Positions 10,117 through 22,537 of a stretch of 64,000 nucleotides of DNA are shown piece by piece. The stretch's first letter is position 1. Each line of letters begins with the position of its first letter. The notes under the pieces are model-generated. The model was not told the DNA's origin. It ran no database searches and saw only the letters and a program-made list of their open reading frames with translations. Both the position numbers and the translations under genes were made by a program. Source of the DNA: Amorphophallus konjac (taxonomy: Eukaryota > Streptophyta > Magnoliopsida > Alismatales > Araceae); the NCBI GenBank assembly GCA_022559845.1, contig CM040123.1, positions 315,003,933-315,067,932 of the forward strand. Direction: 5' to 3'.

Positions 10117-11634
10117 AAATTGTCTTAATTATGAAGCCTGTTCTTGTTGTGAGGGGGAGTTGTGTCTATCTGATGTTTAGCCTTCTTGCATGCTGGTTTA
10201 AGGGGGAGTTCAGAATGCTTACTGGTTAGCTGTCAGGAATGCTCTAAATTAAGGGGAAGCCTTGAGATTTTGCTGGAATATTTCATTGAGGAATGCTATG
10301 TCTTAGGGGGAGCTGAGTTGTGATGTGAGAAGAGAAGTTCTTTGACAGATTCAAAAGGGCTATCCAGATGTGTACCTTTACTGGTCTTGCATGACTGATT
10401 TAATGTTGTTCTCTCAGAAAGTAGAGTGTCACTTATCTCTTAAGTCTATAAGTCAGTGACTCTAATCTCCAAGTTAGAATCTTTCCTTTGGTACTCCTTC
10501 AGAGATCTGGACTAATTGCATAAAGTATATCTTCCTACATTGTCATTGATTATGGTTCAGGCCAAAAACTTGTATGTCTTGATATCTGACCCAATTAACT
10601 TGAAATCTAGACTTCAAGACTCAATTCAAGAAAAGTCCTTTTTGGTATTGTCTTCAATCATTCTATCACTTTAACTCAAGGGATTAACTGAACTAAAATG
10701 TTCAGGTTTGATCACTGAGAAACTGGGAGCTTCATCAATGAAATGAATATCTCTCCCATGTCATGAGGTGACAAATACTTAAAATGAATGAAAAGTCATG
10801 ACAGAGTAATGGTGGCTTGCTGGTGAGTAACTGGAGACTCTGGCCTCTAATCAAGGTGTTTCCCTAATGTCAAAAGCCACAGTTACTAACTCTGTTTCTT
10901 ATTAAAAAAAAGGGGGGGGAAGGAAGTAACGAGGTACTCACTCTGAGTAACTGGGGATTCAGGCCTCTAATCAAGGTGTCTCCCTAATGTCAAAGCAAGT
11001 GAACTACCAACTTACTCATTGATCTTCTTGAAAATCATCTCCAACAAAAATTCCTTGCTGATTATGTAACTAATGGATTGCTTGTCTTCAATACCTTGAG
11101 AACACCTCTCTGATTTAGTCTCTTGCTGTCTTGTGGAATAGTTGAATGATCAGCTATATCTGGCCATATTTGTGAACTCCTGCTCTCAATCATCCACTAT
11201 GTATGCTGATAAACTTGTCTCTCATTCTACTTCTCTATTGTGTACTAAAGTCTAAAGAATCTTCTCTTGAGTTTAGAAACTCACTTATTCTCTTAAGACC
11301 TACTTGTGACTTTCTGCACTAAGAAGTTACTGCCCTGAGTCCTCATGTTTCCAGCACTGTCATACTTTCTGTAGTTCTTTTTGCTGATGTCAAAGGGGGA
11401 GAGAAGTTTGCGGCGTTCTGCAATATCAGTGAGTCTTGGATTTATCTTGAGCTTTGGGGGAGTCATGTTGCTTCATGCTGATATGTTTATGAGTTATGGG
11501 GGAGATGAGAGTGTGTTGTAGGGAATGTTTAATTCATTTGCATGAGCATGCCTTGAATCTAATCTGTTTGTTGCAGCTGATATTAACTTCTTGTTGAAAC
11601 TTGATATTGCTTGATTCATAGTGTTGTCATCATC
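10117..11634 (+). other. 3' non-coding region of Copia D
   Basis: This holds the last codons of pol (stop at 10128) and then about 1.5 kb without a plausible gene. It carries repeated PPT-like GGGGGAG motifs at about 10153, 10201, 10305, 11392, 11454 and 11499, a known Sirevirus habit. A short stretch (10817-10885) is duplicated at about 10934-11000, 117 bp further on, sharing GCCTCTAATCAAGGTGT. No envelope-like frame is visible. Confidence 0.7.
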
Positions 11635-11648
11635 AAAAAGGGGGAGAT
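11635..11648 (+). other. Polypurine tract of Copia D
   Basis: AAAAAGGGGGAGAT lies immediately upstream of the 3' LTR and would prime plus-strand DNA synthesis. Confidence 0.88.
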
Positions 11649-14037
11649 TGTTGAATCCCTATGGTTTTGATGATGGTTTTGATAATGTCTCACACTATAA
11701 ATCAATCCTCTATGTTTAGATTAATGTTGTTTCATCATGTGAGTAAGTACAGTTTATTTGGTTGTCAGATAAGCATGCTATTATGTTTTTATCTACACTT
11801 TGCTTAGCTGGTTTCGACAGCAGTGGGTCGACCCAACCTTGCTGATGCGTCGACTCATCTGTTCTTTGGGATAACTCCTTCAAGTCTGTACATCGGGCAC
11901 TTTCTGACTGAAGTCTACACACTGTCATTAGAATTCCAAGTCTGTACACTGCCCGATCAACTAAGTCTGCACTTTGCAAAAATCTGTTCAGCTCAACCCT
12001 ATACATCCTTCCAATCTCAACTCTATACATTGGAGTGTCAAGCTTAATGTCTATACATCGTCTCGTGTTTGCAAAGTCTGAACAGCGTCCGTTGTCAAGA
12101 CTCCTTGAAGTCTGTACATCGGACTGCTTCTTTTGAAGTCTACACCTTGGCTCGTTCTCTTCTGCAAAGTATGTTCAGTAGACTGTGGCGAAGTCTATAC
12201 ATTCGGCTCCTTGGGCAAAGTCTATACATCGCATAGTCTGCACATTGCCTTCAGCCCAAGTGCTCAAAGCCAAGTCTATACAACGCAACAATTTTTAGAA
12301 GTCTGTACACTGGCCTTTGCATTAAGCCTCAAAGTCTGTATAGTCGTGTACAGTGGATTCCAAGTCTATACACTAGACTTCATTTCTCTAAGTCTATACA
12401 TTGTCGTTTGCACTGCAAAGTCCATACACTGGAAGCTCTTCATTTGATATCAACAAGTCTGTACATTGGGATCAACTCTCCAAGTCTGTACAACCTGTTT
12501 GTCTTCTTGTCTGAAGTCTATACAATGCTTCAGGTTAACACTAAGTCTATACACTTCTTTCTTGTTGCTGCAGGGAGCAGGGTCGACGCCTGAAGCTTAA
12601 AGCGTCCACGCATCAGTAGACGAAGCTTTCACGTCGTCTTCTATTGCGTCAACGCCACAAGCAAGCAGCGTCGACGCAGCAGTTAAAGAAACAGAGACTC
12701 TTACAAGCGATGAAGCCTTCACGAAATCTTCCACTGCGTCAACGCCATCAACAAGCAGCGTCGACGCAGCAGGCTTAAGAGATCCCAGTATAGAAATGTA
12801 CACGTTCGTGCGTCAACGCCACCAACTGGCAGCGTCGACGCAGCAGTCCAAGAAAGGGACGACTTATATCTGTTGAAGACTTGAACACTGGACTGCCGAT
12901 ACCGTTGCGTCAACGCAATAGGCTGATGGAGTCGACGCAGCGGTTAAGAAGTTTGAAGATTTCTGAGGACTGCGTCAACCCTTTGGAGCAAGTGAGTTGA
13001 CGCCATCTACCTCCAGTTGCTGAGCGTACTGGTGCTGGGCACGTGATCCGAGGATAAGGAAAATGCCCAGATGAGGACACGTGGTCTGACAACCTACTGG
13101 ATGCTGTCACGTAGTCCGAACTCTTAGGGCGAGAACTGTGGAAGCCACACGCGCCCTGCTGCTGCTCTAGGTATAAAATGGAGCCTTCGTCTTAAGATGA
13201 AGGTTGATCGAAGAAGAAGCCTGGAGAGCATATACGTCCTTCGATCCAGAAAAGGAAAGAAAAGTGCAGAGAGAAAGAAAGAGAAAGGAAAAGAGCAGAG
13301 AGTTCAATATCTGAGAGGAGTTTGGTCGAGAGAGAGAGAGAGAGAGTGTGCTGATTGATGAATTGCTTCATTTGAAGCTACATTTGTATTGGGTTTCAGA
13401 ACCGATTCCTTCTCATTGTTTTTCGTTTTCCACTTTGCTTTCATTTATTTTTCGTCCTTCTATTCTGATCCGAATTGTTGTCCCTCCGGTGTGTGGAGGA
13501 AGGGAGTATTACTCCTGTTTCCCTCTGTGTTGCAGAGGAAGAGAGATCGGTGATCTCTGGTGGTGTTAGTGACTGGCTGTCATTAACAGTTTCCCTCCGG
13601 TGTGTGGAGGAAGGGAGAGGATTCTTCGGTTGTGTTCTAGCTGGGAGCTAGAACAGGTTTCAGGTTCTGTGGGTGGCAGAACTTGATTGAGGGATTTGTT
13701 TCCCTTGGTGTTCAAGCTGTGTGGCAGCACGTTGTTCGCAGACTGAGTCTGCATTAATCCTCACTCTAGTTGGAGTGAGGGGTGGATGTAGACTGCGGAC
13801 TGCAATTGAACCACCTAAAAAACCGAGTGCCTCCTCTGTGGTTTGCTATTGTTCTCTACGCTCTTCATCTGCTCGGCTCTTTGCTTCCATGTGATTCGCT
13901 CTTCATTCTCATTTACATCCCTCTGTGTACGTTTAAGGAGGTGCGTTAGCAGTAGAAAATATATTCCGCTTAAGTTTCTACAAATTGGGAGTGATCTATT
14001 CATCCCCCCCTTCTATATCACTCTTGCTGCGCTAACA
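11649..14037 (+). repeat. 3' LTR of Copia D
   Basis: Near-identical partner of 147-2555, with the same TG/CA ends, motif arrays (about 11881-12576 and 12577-12951), TATA box (13172) and stem-loop series. It lacks about 20 bp near 13755. It is followed by the TSD CTTCT and then by gypsy E gag. Confidence 0.92.
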
Positions 14038-14546
14038 CTTCTCGCCTTCATCTTTTCCGTACACACCAAGTGGGGTGCATACCTAGATAATCTGGAGAAC
14101 TGGGCCTCATACTCTGCCACTTTCAAGCCCCGTTGTTTTAGAACGGCGAATTCTGTGGCTTTCTTTTCCTGGATATGATTGGAGAAGTACTTGTTGTTGA
14201 AATGCTCCGTGAATTCATCCCATGTGACATGGTATTCTGGCAGTGTTGCTTCTATGGATTCCCACCAGCATTGAGCGTCCCGCTCTAGTTGGAATACGGC
14301 CAGTAAAACCTTCTCTTCATCCGCACATTACATCACACGGAAGATTCGTTCCATCTCCTTTAGCCAATTCTCGGCATCCTCGGGGTCGGACGAACCCGTG
14401 AACCTCGATGGGTTCATGTTATGGAAACTTCGGTGGAGATCTCCCGCTCCACTGTTTGCTCCGCCTTGGGCCCCTTGTTGTAGTGCCTGTGTGAGGCCTT
14501 GCACGGTGCGCTGCATCTCGCGCCATTGTGCTCTTTCCGCAGCCAT
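14038..14546 (-). pseudogene. gag: gag of gypsy element E (N-terminal part)
   Basis: On the minus strand the ATG at 14546 opens MAAERAQWREMQRTVQG, almost identical to the start of the gag of element A (23068). The N-terminal linker contains NPSRFTGSSDPEDAENWL, followed by the retrotrans_gag domain. A TAA stop at about 14328 sits where a Gln (CAA) is expected. After it the same frame continues to 14038, where Copia D interrupts, and resumes at 146. Gag would form the particle shell; here it is non-functional. Confidence 0.85.
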
Positions 14547-14759
14547 GATCCTACAAAAGAGTTAAGTATGATAAAGATCGGATTTACTTGTAAGGTCGAA
14601 AGTCATTGTAGAACTTAACCCATGGCTCTATCATCTCACCTGGTAAGGTATATCTATCCTTGAACTTGGGTTTTACCTATCCTTGGACTCAAGTTTTTTT
14701 TACTTAGATTTCAATTTCTAACCTTTTATTTCTTCTAGTTCCCTAGGTTTGAAAACCTA

Positions 14760-14772
14760 GGCTCTGATACCA
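14760..14772 (-). other. Primer binding site of gypsy element E
   Basis: The minus strand reads TGGTATCAGAGCC, complementary to initiator tRNA-Met, 7 nt from the LTR edge at 14780. The same 7-nt spacing is found in elements A and B, whereas the Copias have 2 nt. Confidence 0.88.
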
Positions 14773-15156
14773 CGAAGACTGTCACGTCCCGAGCGCGGAA
14801 GATACTCGGATGCGTGACGCGTCTATATAGATCGTGTCATTAGAGCGATAAGAATTTTAACATACAAAATTTCGGAGTGCGCAAATGACTAAAAATCTAA
14901 TAAATTCGAATAGTCCAAGTGATGCTTATTTGATTAATCAAAGGAAATAAAGACATTCCATGACAAATTTTCAAATTTAGAAAGCCAAACATTAGGCTAC
15001 ACAACTTAACACGAAGTTTATACCACTAATTGACATAACTGGGAATACAAGGTAGACTCAAATAAATTCAAAGACTCGACTAGCTAATGATAAATGGAAG
15101 GCGTTCTAGCACTCTTCACTCGGTCTCAAACCCATTCTTGTCGCTATCCGAATCAC

Positions 15157-18100
15157 CTGAAAATGTTAGGAAGTAACTGGATGAGCGAATCGCTCAGTAG
15201 GAATTACATCTCAAATTCGAGCAATCTTTACGTGAATTACAATTTACATGTATTATCAGTATGGCTATGTATGACATACGTATAAAAGAATCGGGTATGC
15301 AGGTATATCTATACATGATGAACAATAAGAGATCAAGAGCTGTATACAGAGAGTATATCAAGATTTCAAGTAATTGACCAGCAGTATTTCAAGAATTATA
15401 GATGTAAATGCCACTTCGGGTCTAGTAGGGATTCATGTACGATTACGAATTCAAGTGCGAGTATGTACTCATGTACAAGTATATCTCAGGTACGAGCAAG
15501 TAAAATTTAATTCAAGCAAGTAAAGTTAAGTACGTATCAGTAGAATTGGCTATTTCAATCAAGCAAGTATTTCACCCTTTCTCGGGCCACAAGTCAAGTA
15601 TTGCCCGTCCGGGCCACGCAAGCCAAGTCGAGTGAGTAAAGAGAGAGTAGGGTGGAGTGTCTCAAGTCAAGCAAGTACTCCGGTGCAATGCTAAACACCG
15701 TGGTCAATAAACTCACATGGGCACAAGTACCTTCGGGTGCTCCTCCCAGGACCAGACCGGGCCCTATATGTACAGTATTTCATGTATTACCTTTGACATC
15801 CACTCTCATTTATAGCCAATATGGAGTTTCAAGGGTTGCCTTAGTAGGATATACATGGTAGATTTTTATGGAATGGAATTCAAGGACTCATAATATGCAA
15901 GAAAATGACTTAGGGTTGCGTCTGTACAAACCACGATAGAAATGAGAGAAAAATTATCAATTTATATACTTTTTCCTAAACAAATACTCTAGATAACTCT
16001 ATAGTAAGGTTAAACAAAAGTTAGAACATCCCGTAAGGGCCATTATGCAATTATGCTAGTTTACTATTTACGAATACTATTCATTACTATTCATTACTAT
16101 TCACTTACTATTCATTTACACTATTCACACAAAATAACGACCTTCAATGAGTCGTCATTTTTGTGAATGACGACTATTCTAACAGTCGTCATTTCTAAGT
16201 TTAAGTATATATTAATCGTTTAGTATATTAATCATCCATGTGAAAAATTTAATAAATGTGAATCATGATACCTAATCTAATGCATGGGCATACCGTTAGA
16301 TTACTTATATTTTTCTCTACCTATCTACGTGTCTATATCAAAAAAATTCTTTTATTTGGAGAAGTGATACTATTCATTGAAATAGTGACTTTTATACACT
16401 ATTCATACGGTAAAAATTTCTCAAAAATAAAAGTAAGAGGACATTCTCGGGAGTTCAGAATCATGCTCATGCGAAATTGTTGGATTTTGATATTTAATAA
16501 ACTGGGGTGATTTACGCCGGGAAGGTACATTCTGTGACTCAAAATACTATTCAAACACTATTCATTTTTAGTACTTTCAATAAATCAAGAATTAAGTAGA
16601 TGGTTAAATAGAAAAAAATATGAGGGTTCCAGAACCATGTTCATGCAGGAGTTTCGTGATCAGATTAAAAATGTTATAATTGTCTGAACATGGTGGCTCT
16701 ACATTATGAGTCACAGTTTACTATTTAGATACTATTTATTTTTAATTCTTCCAGTAAATCAGGAATCGAAGACATGGACATGTAGAGAAAAATCTCAAGG
16801 TCGTAGAAATATGTTCTGTCAAAATTTTGCATGGTCCGGTTTATTAGTTATAGGTTTTTGAATGTTTTGATTTACTGATTTTTAAAATTTTCAGAAAATG
16901 AATTGACGACATAGTTCCTGTCGTTATATAATGGACGACTGTTTGCACAGTCGTCACTTTTGTAATTGACGTCCTGGTCAGGGGAGTCATTTACAAAACT
17001 GTGTCACTATTCATATACTATTCATGAACTATTCATCCGTGTAAAAAAATTTTTGAATCAGGAAATAATGATACGAATATGTTGAGAAAAATGTCATGAT
17101 TCAAGAAACATATTCATGTAAAAATTTCGTGATTTAGTTTGATAGTTATGGATTTTTGAATGTGTTAAATTATTAATTAATCAAAATCCAGGAAATTCAA
17201 TTAACGACATGGGTCATGACTTCAATTAATGGACGACTGTTTGTACAATCGTCACTTTTGTAATTGACGCCCTGGTCGGGGGCGTCATTTACAAATTGTT
17301 TCACTGTAATATTCTATTCATGTAATATTTTTTTTTAAAATATGTCTTCGATTAATTGACGACTGTTTTGATAGTCTTCAATTTATAAATTGACGCCCTG
17401 GTCAGGGGCGTCATTTACATATAATGGTAATTATTCATTCACTTTTCATACGTATAAAAATATTCTAAATTTATCAATTACTTGAAATTTCAGAAATAAA
17501 ATTGACGACATGGGTCATGTCTTCAATTTTATAATTGACGACTATTTGCACGGTCTTCAATTTGGTAATTGACGCCCTAGGCAGGGGCGTCATTTACCCC
17601 TGCTTCACTATTCACATACTATTCACCAGTAAAAAAATAAAATAAAATATTCTTCATGTTTTCACTTTAAAAATTGACGACTGTTTTCATAGTCGTCAAT
17701 TTAGTAATGGACGCCCTGGTAAGGGGCGTCATTTACCGTGGTTCACTATTCATGTACTATTCATCAGTAAAACAAAAAAATCCCGAATCAGGAAATAATG
17801 CCCCGAATATGTTGAGAAAAATGTAAGGATTCCAGAAACATGTTCATGCAAAAATATCATGCTTTAGTTTTATAGTTATGAATTTTTGAATGGGTTGAAT
17901 TATCAATTACTCATCAAATTAACGGCGTGATGCATGCCGTCATTTAAATGACGACTGCGTCCGCAGTGTTCAATTTTTAAAATGACGCCCTTATCACGGG
18001 CGCTATTTTTAACAGGGCTGGAAAAAATATGGTTATTAATATTGTAAATAGTGTGATAAAATATGCTTAAAAACTCATGAAAATCATGCTAACAAATTAA

Positions 18101-18257
18101 GTTAAAAATCATAAAGATCACAGTAATATGTGACAGGCTATTAAAATAACATGGTATATACATGATTTGTAGCATGGTTGATGAGTTAAACGAACTCTAA
18201 GCATGCAATATTAAACCTATTTAGCTACTGGTTAGGCAAGGATTTGAGAACACCTAC
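15157..18257 (-). other. Predicted intron within the gypsy E LTR
   Basis: The minus-strand donor CAG|GTAGGTGTTCTC at 18257 resembles the donors in A (GTAGGTGTCTCTC) and the solo LTR (GTAGGAATTCTC). The acceptor TTTTCAG|GTGATTCGGAT ends at 15157 and closely matches element A (TTTTCAG|GTAGTTCGGAT). Most of the dyad array lies between them. Inferred from conservation within the window. Confidence 0.45.
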
Positions 18258-18850
18258 CTGTGAAGTGTGAGATCGAGTGCAGACCTACAACAGGATCTCA
18301 GCAGCAGGGAAAGAAGAGCTTCTGCAGCACAGCAGTAGCCTTCTGACAGTGCTACGGATGTTAATAGATATAGGAAAGCATAAGACATTAGATAATGTCT
18401 TAGGGGTCATGCTGAGTGGGCTTTGTCCCTGTCAGCTCGAAAGAGTTGTTCCTGTCTGGACATTCTAGAAACTTGTGTGAAAATGACGCCCGATAGAAGG
18501 GGCGTCCATTTTATAAATGACGCCTTGCATGAAGGTGTCATTTAGATGGATAGCATTATTATGCAATTGTTAATGATAATGACGACCTTAAAGAGGGCGT
18601 CATTTGTTAGACATGGCTACCCCACGCACGTGATATACATATATATATATATTAGTATTTTTTTTTCTATTCAAATTGACGCCTTCATGTATGTCTTCAA
18701 TTATTAAATTGACGCCCGTGTATGGGGTCTTCAATTTGGAAATTGACGCCCTTGGCAGGGGCGTCAATTCATTTGGTGGAAAGTGACGCCCTAGTTAGGG
18801 GCGTCAATTCTTTTTGGTGAAATTGACGCCCTATATAGGGGCGTCAATTC
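16140..18850 (-). repeat. TGACG/CGTCA dyad array in the gypsy E LTR
   Basis: About 35 TGACG or CGTCA cores were counted by eye. They are mostly arranged as facing pairs: ATTGACGCCC with GGGGCGTCAATT about 6-10 bp apart, and TTGACGACTG with CAGTCGTCA. The pairs recur in a larger irregular unit containing CACTATTCAT and AATTTTTGAAT stretches. Spacing is not constant. TGACG is the core bound by plant TGA-class bZIP factors, so factor binding is one possible role. Confidence 0.85.
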
Positions 18851-19305
18851 TTTTGGTAGTGGGAAAAGGAATCCACTACGTACTATCGTTATGGCCCATG
18901 TGTCCAAAGGTGTTTTGTACATTTATATATTAACCCCCTCATGGTTTATTTCTTGGTACAAGTCCTCCCAAGTAAGATTCCTTTCTCATGTGCATAAAGT
19001 TGGATGACACAATTGCATTCTAGTCCCCTGATGGTTTAGTTCTTTAACCAAAACCTTGGATTCTTTTAAAAAGGTGGATACGTATGCATAAAGTAATGGT
19101 TTGTAACTTTATATACTAACCTCCCTAAGGTTTTGGCTCCTTACAAAAAGCCCTCATGATTCTTTTTATTATAAAGTAGGGTTGGCTTGTATATTTTTGT
19201 TATAGTCCTTGTGAGGTTGGGTTATTTATGTAAGACTTTCATGTATGTTTTCTTTTTAAGGAAAAAGTTTTGAATTTATGCAAGGTATTTATCGGGGGTG
19301 CTACA

Positions 19306-19338
19306 GGCTGAGCCAAGGGAGCAGATGGGAAGGGAGGG
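19306..19338. other. 33-bp spacer between elements E and C
   Basis: A purine-rich stretch lies between the end of the E LTR and the start of the C LTR. Its first five bases (GGCTG) should be the E TSD and its last five (GAGGG) the C TSD; neither partner copy is visible. It is the only sequence in the window not assignable to an element. Confidence 0.5.
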
Positions 19339-20710
19339 TGTTGGGTTCTATGCCCCTCTTTATCTTTGACAATGGTTTTGATGATTCCAATATATTGTGT
19401 GTTTTGTGTTCGTTAAAATGGAACTTCATGGAAATATCCTTATGTTTGCCCTGAACTTCATTTATAACTCATGTTTATGAACTGATCTTAGCTTACATGA
19501 AGATTTGATTGAGTTGCTTTGGAATGTGCTTAATGTGATTTCAATATAAATTTGGACTGTCTAAAGCAGTTTTTCATTCCTCTTGGGTTGGGTCGACCCC
19601 TGGCTATTTGAGTCTCATGTATATATCCTTGATGTCTTTGCATCTCTTTAAGATTCTCATGGATTTATACTTCTGGAAAGTGTAGGAATAAATTTCCCTC
19701 ATTACTTTTGATTCCATGGTTGAATGGACTGTAATATGGCTTAACTTAACTAAAACATGCTTAAAGTTCATTGGGTTTAATTCTGCATTGCATAGACCTT
19801 GTTCGTCTTGCACAGACCTTGTTGATTAAATGGATTGTATGCCTGAGATTATAGAACTGAACCTGGATGCGCTTCATGTTTTATGAAATGGAACCCATTT
19901 TACGCTTGATTGAACTAGTTTTGTAATAGCCTACATGCATGAATTAATTTTTCAGATGAGATTATGTGTAGTGGATGAATTGAATCAATTTAGTTTAACC
20001 TCACAAGTGAATGCATCACTTGCTTATCATAGCAGGTTGAAGGAATCTTGAATGACATTGAATATTTTGTTTGGCCTAACAAAAGATTAACATGAATTGG
20101 TTTTGGTTCAAAGTGCAGGTGTAGCATCCTGCATTTTTATTATAATAATTCCATATAAGTTAATTATTTATTGACTCAACTTCTAATGAAATTATTAAAA
20201 ATCTAGAAAAATATGTATCTAGTGTAAAATTGAATTTGTAATAACTTTATCTTCCGGTAAGAGCCCAAAATAAAATTGGTGAAGACCCAATTTCACGTTT
20301 TTAGCCGTTTTTCGTGGGTTAGAAGACCTAGTTTAACCATCACAATTTGGGTCCAATTAAAACCCATTTGCGCTCCAATTCAAGCCAAACCCTAACCCAT
20401 TGATAGGTCCTTATTTTCTCTTCGAAAACCCTAAGTCTACATGCTTCTACTGGCGGCGACGGTGGTGGATTAGAACCCTATCTGAGTTTTTCGCCAGAGT
20501 TTCTTCTTTGGACTCTTCAACCTAATTCGATCGCTAGGAGTCCCTATAGGTCCTATTTATTGAGGGCTTTCGACGCTCTAGAACCATATTTGCACCAGCA
20601 GCGGGTGACGTAGCTGATCGTGACCGGACGGGAGAGAATTTGGGCGTTCTAGGAGCGGTACCTAGGGTTCCGGCGACCCTTCCTTTCGTCTTTCTTTCCT
20701 TCAAGCAAAG

Positions 20711-22537
20711 GTAGGTGTCTCTCAGGCCAAACGAAAATCTAATGATACCATCTTGTTCATCTTCCTGAGCTCTTTCTTTTGATACCAAATTGCCTTATTT
20801 TCGTACACCATGCTGTTCTAAATTCATGTTTTACTCCGAGGTATATAAAAAGGGTAACTTTCATGTTAACTAGTCTAAAGTTGAATTTAATCATTTTAGA
20901 TCTTAATCAAAGCATGCTATCTTGTACGATTTTTAATGCTCTTTCGAACGGTGGTATTTTCCCTAAATTTTGTTCACTCTCTCGTGAGAAATCGAAGTTT
21001 TTATCATGGTATGTCGAGGTTCGCCGTTGGCGGGACTCGGATTGATCTGACAGTCCTTCCAGTGACCGTTAGAACTCTGACGGCCGCACGATAAATCGTC
21101 ACCTGAGCCTGACGGCCTCACGACAGACCGTCACATGCCCTTGTGTTTTAAAATTTTAAGATTTTTATCTATTTATTTTCTGATACATAACGCACCTACT
21201 ATAGACCGTTACATGCTTGTAACGCCCCATATATGGACCGTCATGTTCTTCTGGCAGGGTGTTTTAAACACTAATTCATGCATTTTTAATGAGGAACTTG
21301 CTATGTTTTAGTATGACATCTTGATCTATACCAACACAGAACGTAATGATAATCTAGTATCATGATCATAAATATTAAATTTTTATTCTCTACATAAAAG
21401 CTGATAGATAATCTTAAGATGAATGATCATATGAAATTTGATTAAAAACCCTTAATACTTGTATAAATTCTGATCCATGCTAGATGTATATTGATCTTGG
21501 CATTTTTTGTTTTACAGTCATTCCACTCCGGTGGGATTGACTGATCGCACCATCTTGGTTTTCCGTGTTTATTTAAGCCTCAATTCTTTTAATAGATGGG
21601 GCTCTCCGCCGGATATTCCTTCCGTCGGACTAGGACCACTATTATGAGACCTCCGTAAGACCTCGTGAGCTTGGGATTCCCACCAAGACGCCGGGCAGGT
21701 TGTACCCCAAAGACCTGAACCCATGAACATGGTTTGAATCGTGTATTGGGCCAGTCCAAACTGGACCGATCTGTGAACTGTAACGGCCCAAGGTTGGACC
21801 GTCACGTCACCGTAACGGACTAAGGTCAGACCGTCACGTTCCTATTGCGGCCCAGTTATCGACCACCATAGGTAAGATATTTCATATGTTTCCCTTGTTT
21901 TATTATCATGTAGCAGTCATCAAGGTTGGCCTTGAACTGTGAAATCATGCGTGATCCTTGTTTGCATCCTTGTCTTTCTACCTAATGTTCATTCCAACGA
22001 TGTTGGAATTTCTCTCAATCTTATAAGTAAGTTCGTGAGCTTAAACCTGGGAACTCTTGGCCATTTAATGTGATGAATGTCTAGACTAAGATCTATGATC
22101 CAACCCTTCAATGCCAACACATCATAAAGGGCCCGGTCTGGTCCTTGGAGGAGCGCCCGAAAGTACTTGTGTCCCGGGGAGTTTGTAATGACAAGGTGTG
22201 GCATTGTCCCGAAGTGCATGACTAGCGTGATTGGTCTGAGACATTCCACTTTTACTCAATTACTTGAAATTCCTGCGTGACATGATATGCGTGCTTGTTA
22301 TGGCCAATTCCCTTTATCATTTTCGTGCAATTTCATGAAAAGTTCTTGCTATATCTTGCAGTTACTCTATACTTGAAAGTTCATATTCTTTTTCTATCTA
22401 TCTTTTGTCATTATTTATCATTACTTTCGTTGCAACATTATTCCTAATTGAATGGTTAATTACTTTAATTATGCCTGATGATAGAGATATAAAATCCTAC
22501 TGAGCTTTGCTCACCTCTGCTTTCCAATCCTTTTCAG
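20711..22537 (+). other. Predicted intron within the gypsy A 5' LTR
   Basis: The donor AAAG|GTAGGTGTCTC begins at 20711 and the acceptor CCTTTTCAG|GTAGTTCGGATGAGG ends at 22537. The same pair is kept in the 3' LTR (28087 and 29918). The following exon contains a short acidic frame, SSDEDVRSDGDGNE, ending in TGA at 22582-22584. The intron would enclose the dyad cluster. No RNA evidence. Confidence 0.45.
21038..21840 (+). repeat. TGACGG/CCGTCA dyads in the gypsy A 5' LTR
   Basis: Two clusters, about 21038-21245 and 21780-21840, contain facing TGACGGCC or GTAACGGCC and GACCGTCAC or GACCGTTAC half-sites 8-15 bp apart. The 3' LTR repeats them at about 28420-28620 and 29155-29215. Element B uses the same half-sites, and E uses a GACGCCC/GGGCGTC variant. 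Confidence 0.8.

Larger units (their letters stand above)
147..14037 (+). mobile_element. Copia retrotransposon D (Sirevirus type), complete ends
   Basis: The 13.9-kb insertion starts TGTTGAATCC and ends GCTAACA, flanked by the 5-bp TSD CTTCT (142-146, 14038-14042). LTRs are 2,409 and 2,389 bp and closely similar; the main difference is a roughly 20-bp indel near 2260. The order is 5' LTR, PBS, gag, protease, integrase, remnant RT, RNase H, 3' non-coding region, PPT, 3' LTR, which is the Copia order. Subtracting the nested solo LTR and its TSD leaves about 10.7 kb. Sirevirus placement rests on the gag coiled coil and CCHC knuckle, repeated GGGGGAG motifs before the 3' LTR and palindromes in the LTR. 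RT is mostly deleted, so D is non-autonomous. Confidence 0.92.
1..19305 (-). mobile_element. Ty3-gypsy element E (Tekay-like), left part outside window
   Basis: Minus-strand LTR retrotransposon. The visible order, reading right to left, is a 4.5-kb 5' LTR (19305-14780), a PBS complementary to initiator tRNA-Met (14772-14760), the gag start (14546), then gag continuing to 14038 and, beyond the Copia insertion, from 146 to 1. The pol region and 3' LTR lie left of the window. Copia D was inserted into gag, with TSD CTTCT at 142-146 and 14038-14042; removing D plus one TSD restores continuous gag sequence. The gag N-terminus is nearly the same as that of element A, so E and A are close relatives although their LTRs differ greatly in length. 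Confidence 0.85.
14780..19305 (-). repeat. 5' LTR of gypsy element E (4.5 kb)
   Basis: In plus orientation it runs from TGTCACGTCCC to GGTGCTACA; on the coding strand it starts TGTAGCACC and ends GACGTGACA, matching the ends of A and B. It is very long because of a 2.7-kb region dense in TGACG/CGTCA dyads. It includes the lineage-wide block (about 15675-15775) and splice-like sites (15157, 18257). A TATA-like run with an adjacent CACGTG lies near 18625-18655 on the minus strand. No gene is seen in it; its small open frames are not conserved. Confidence 0.85.
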
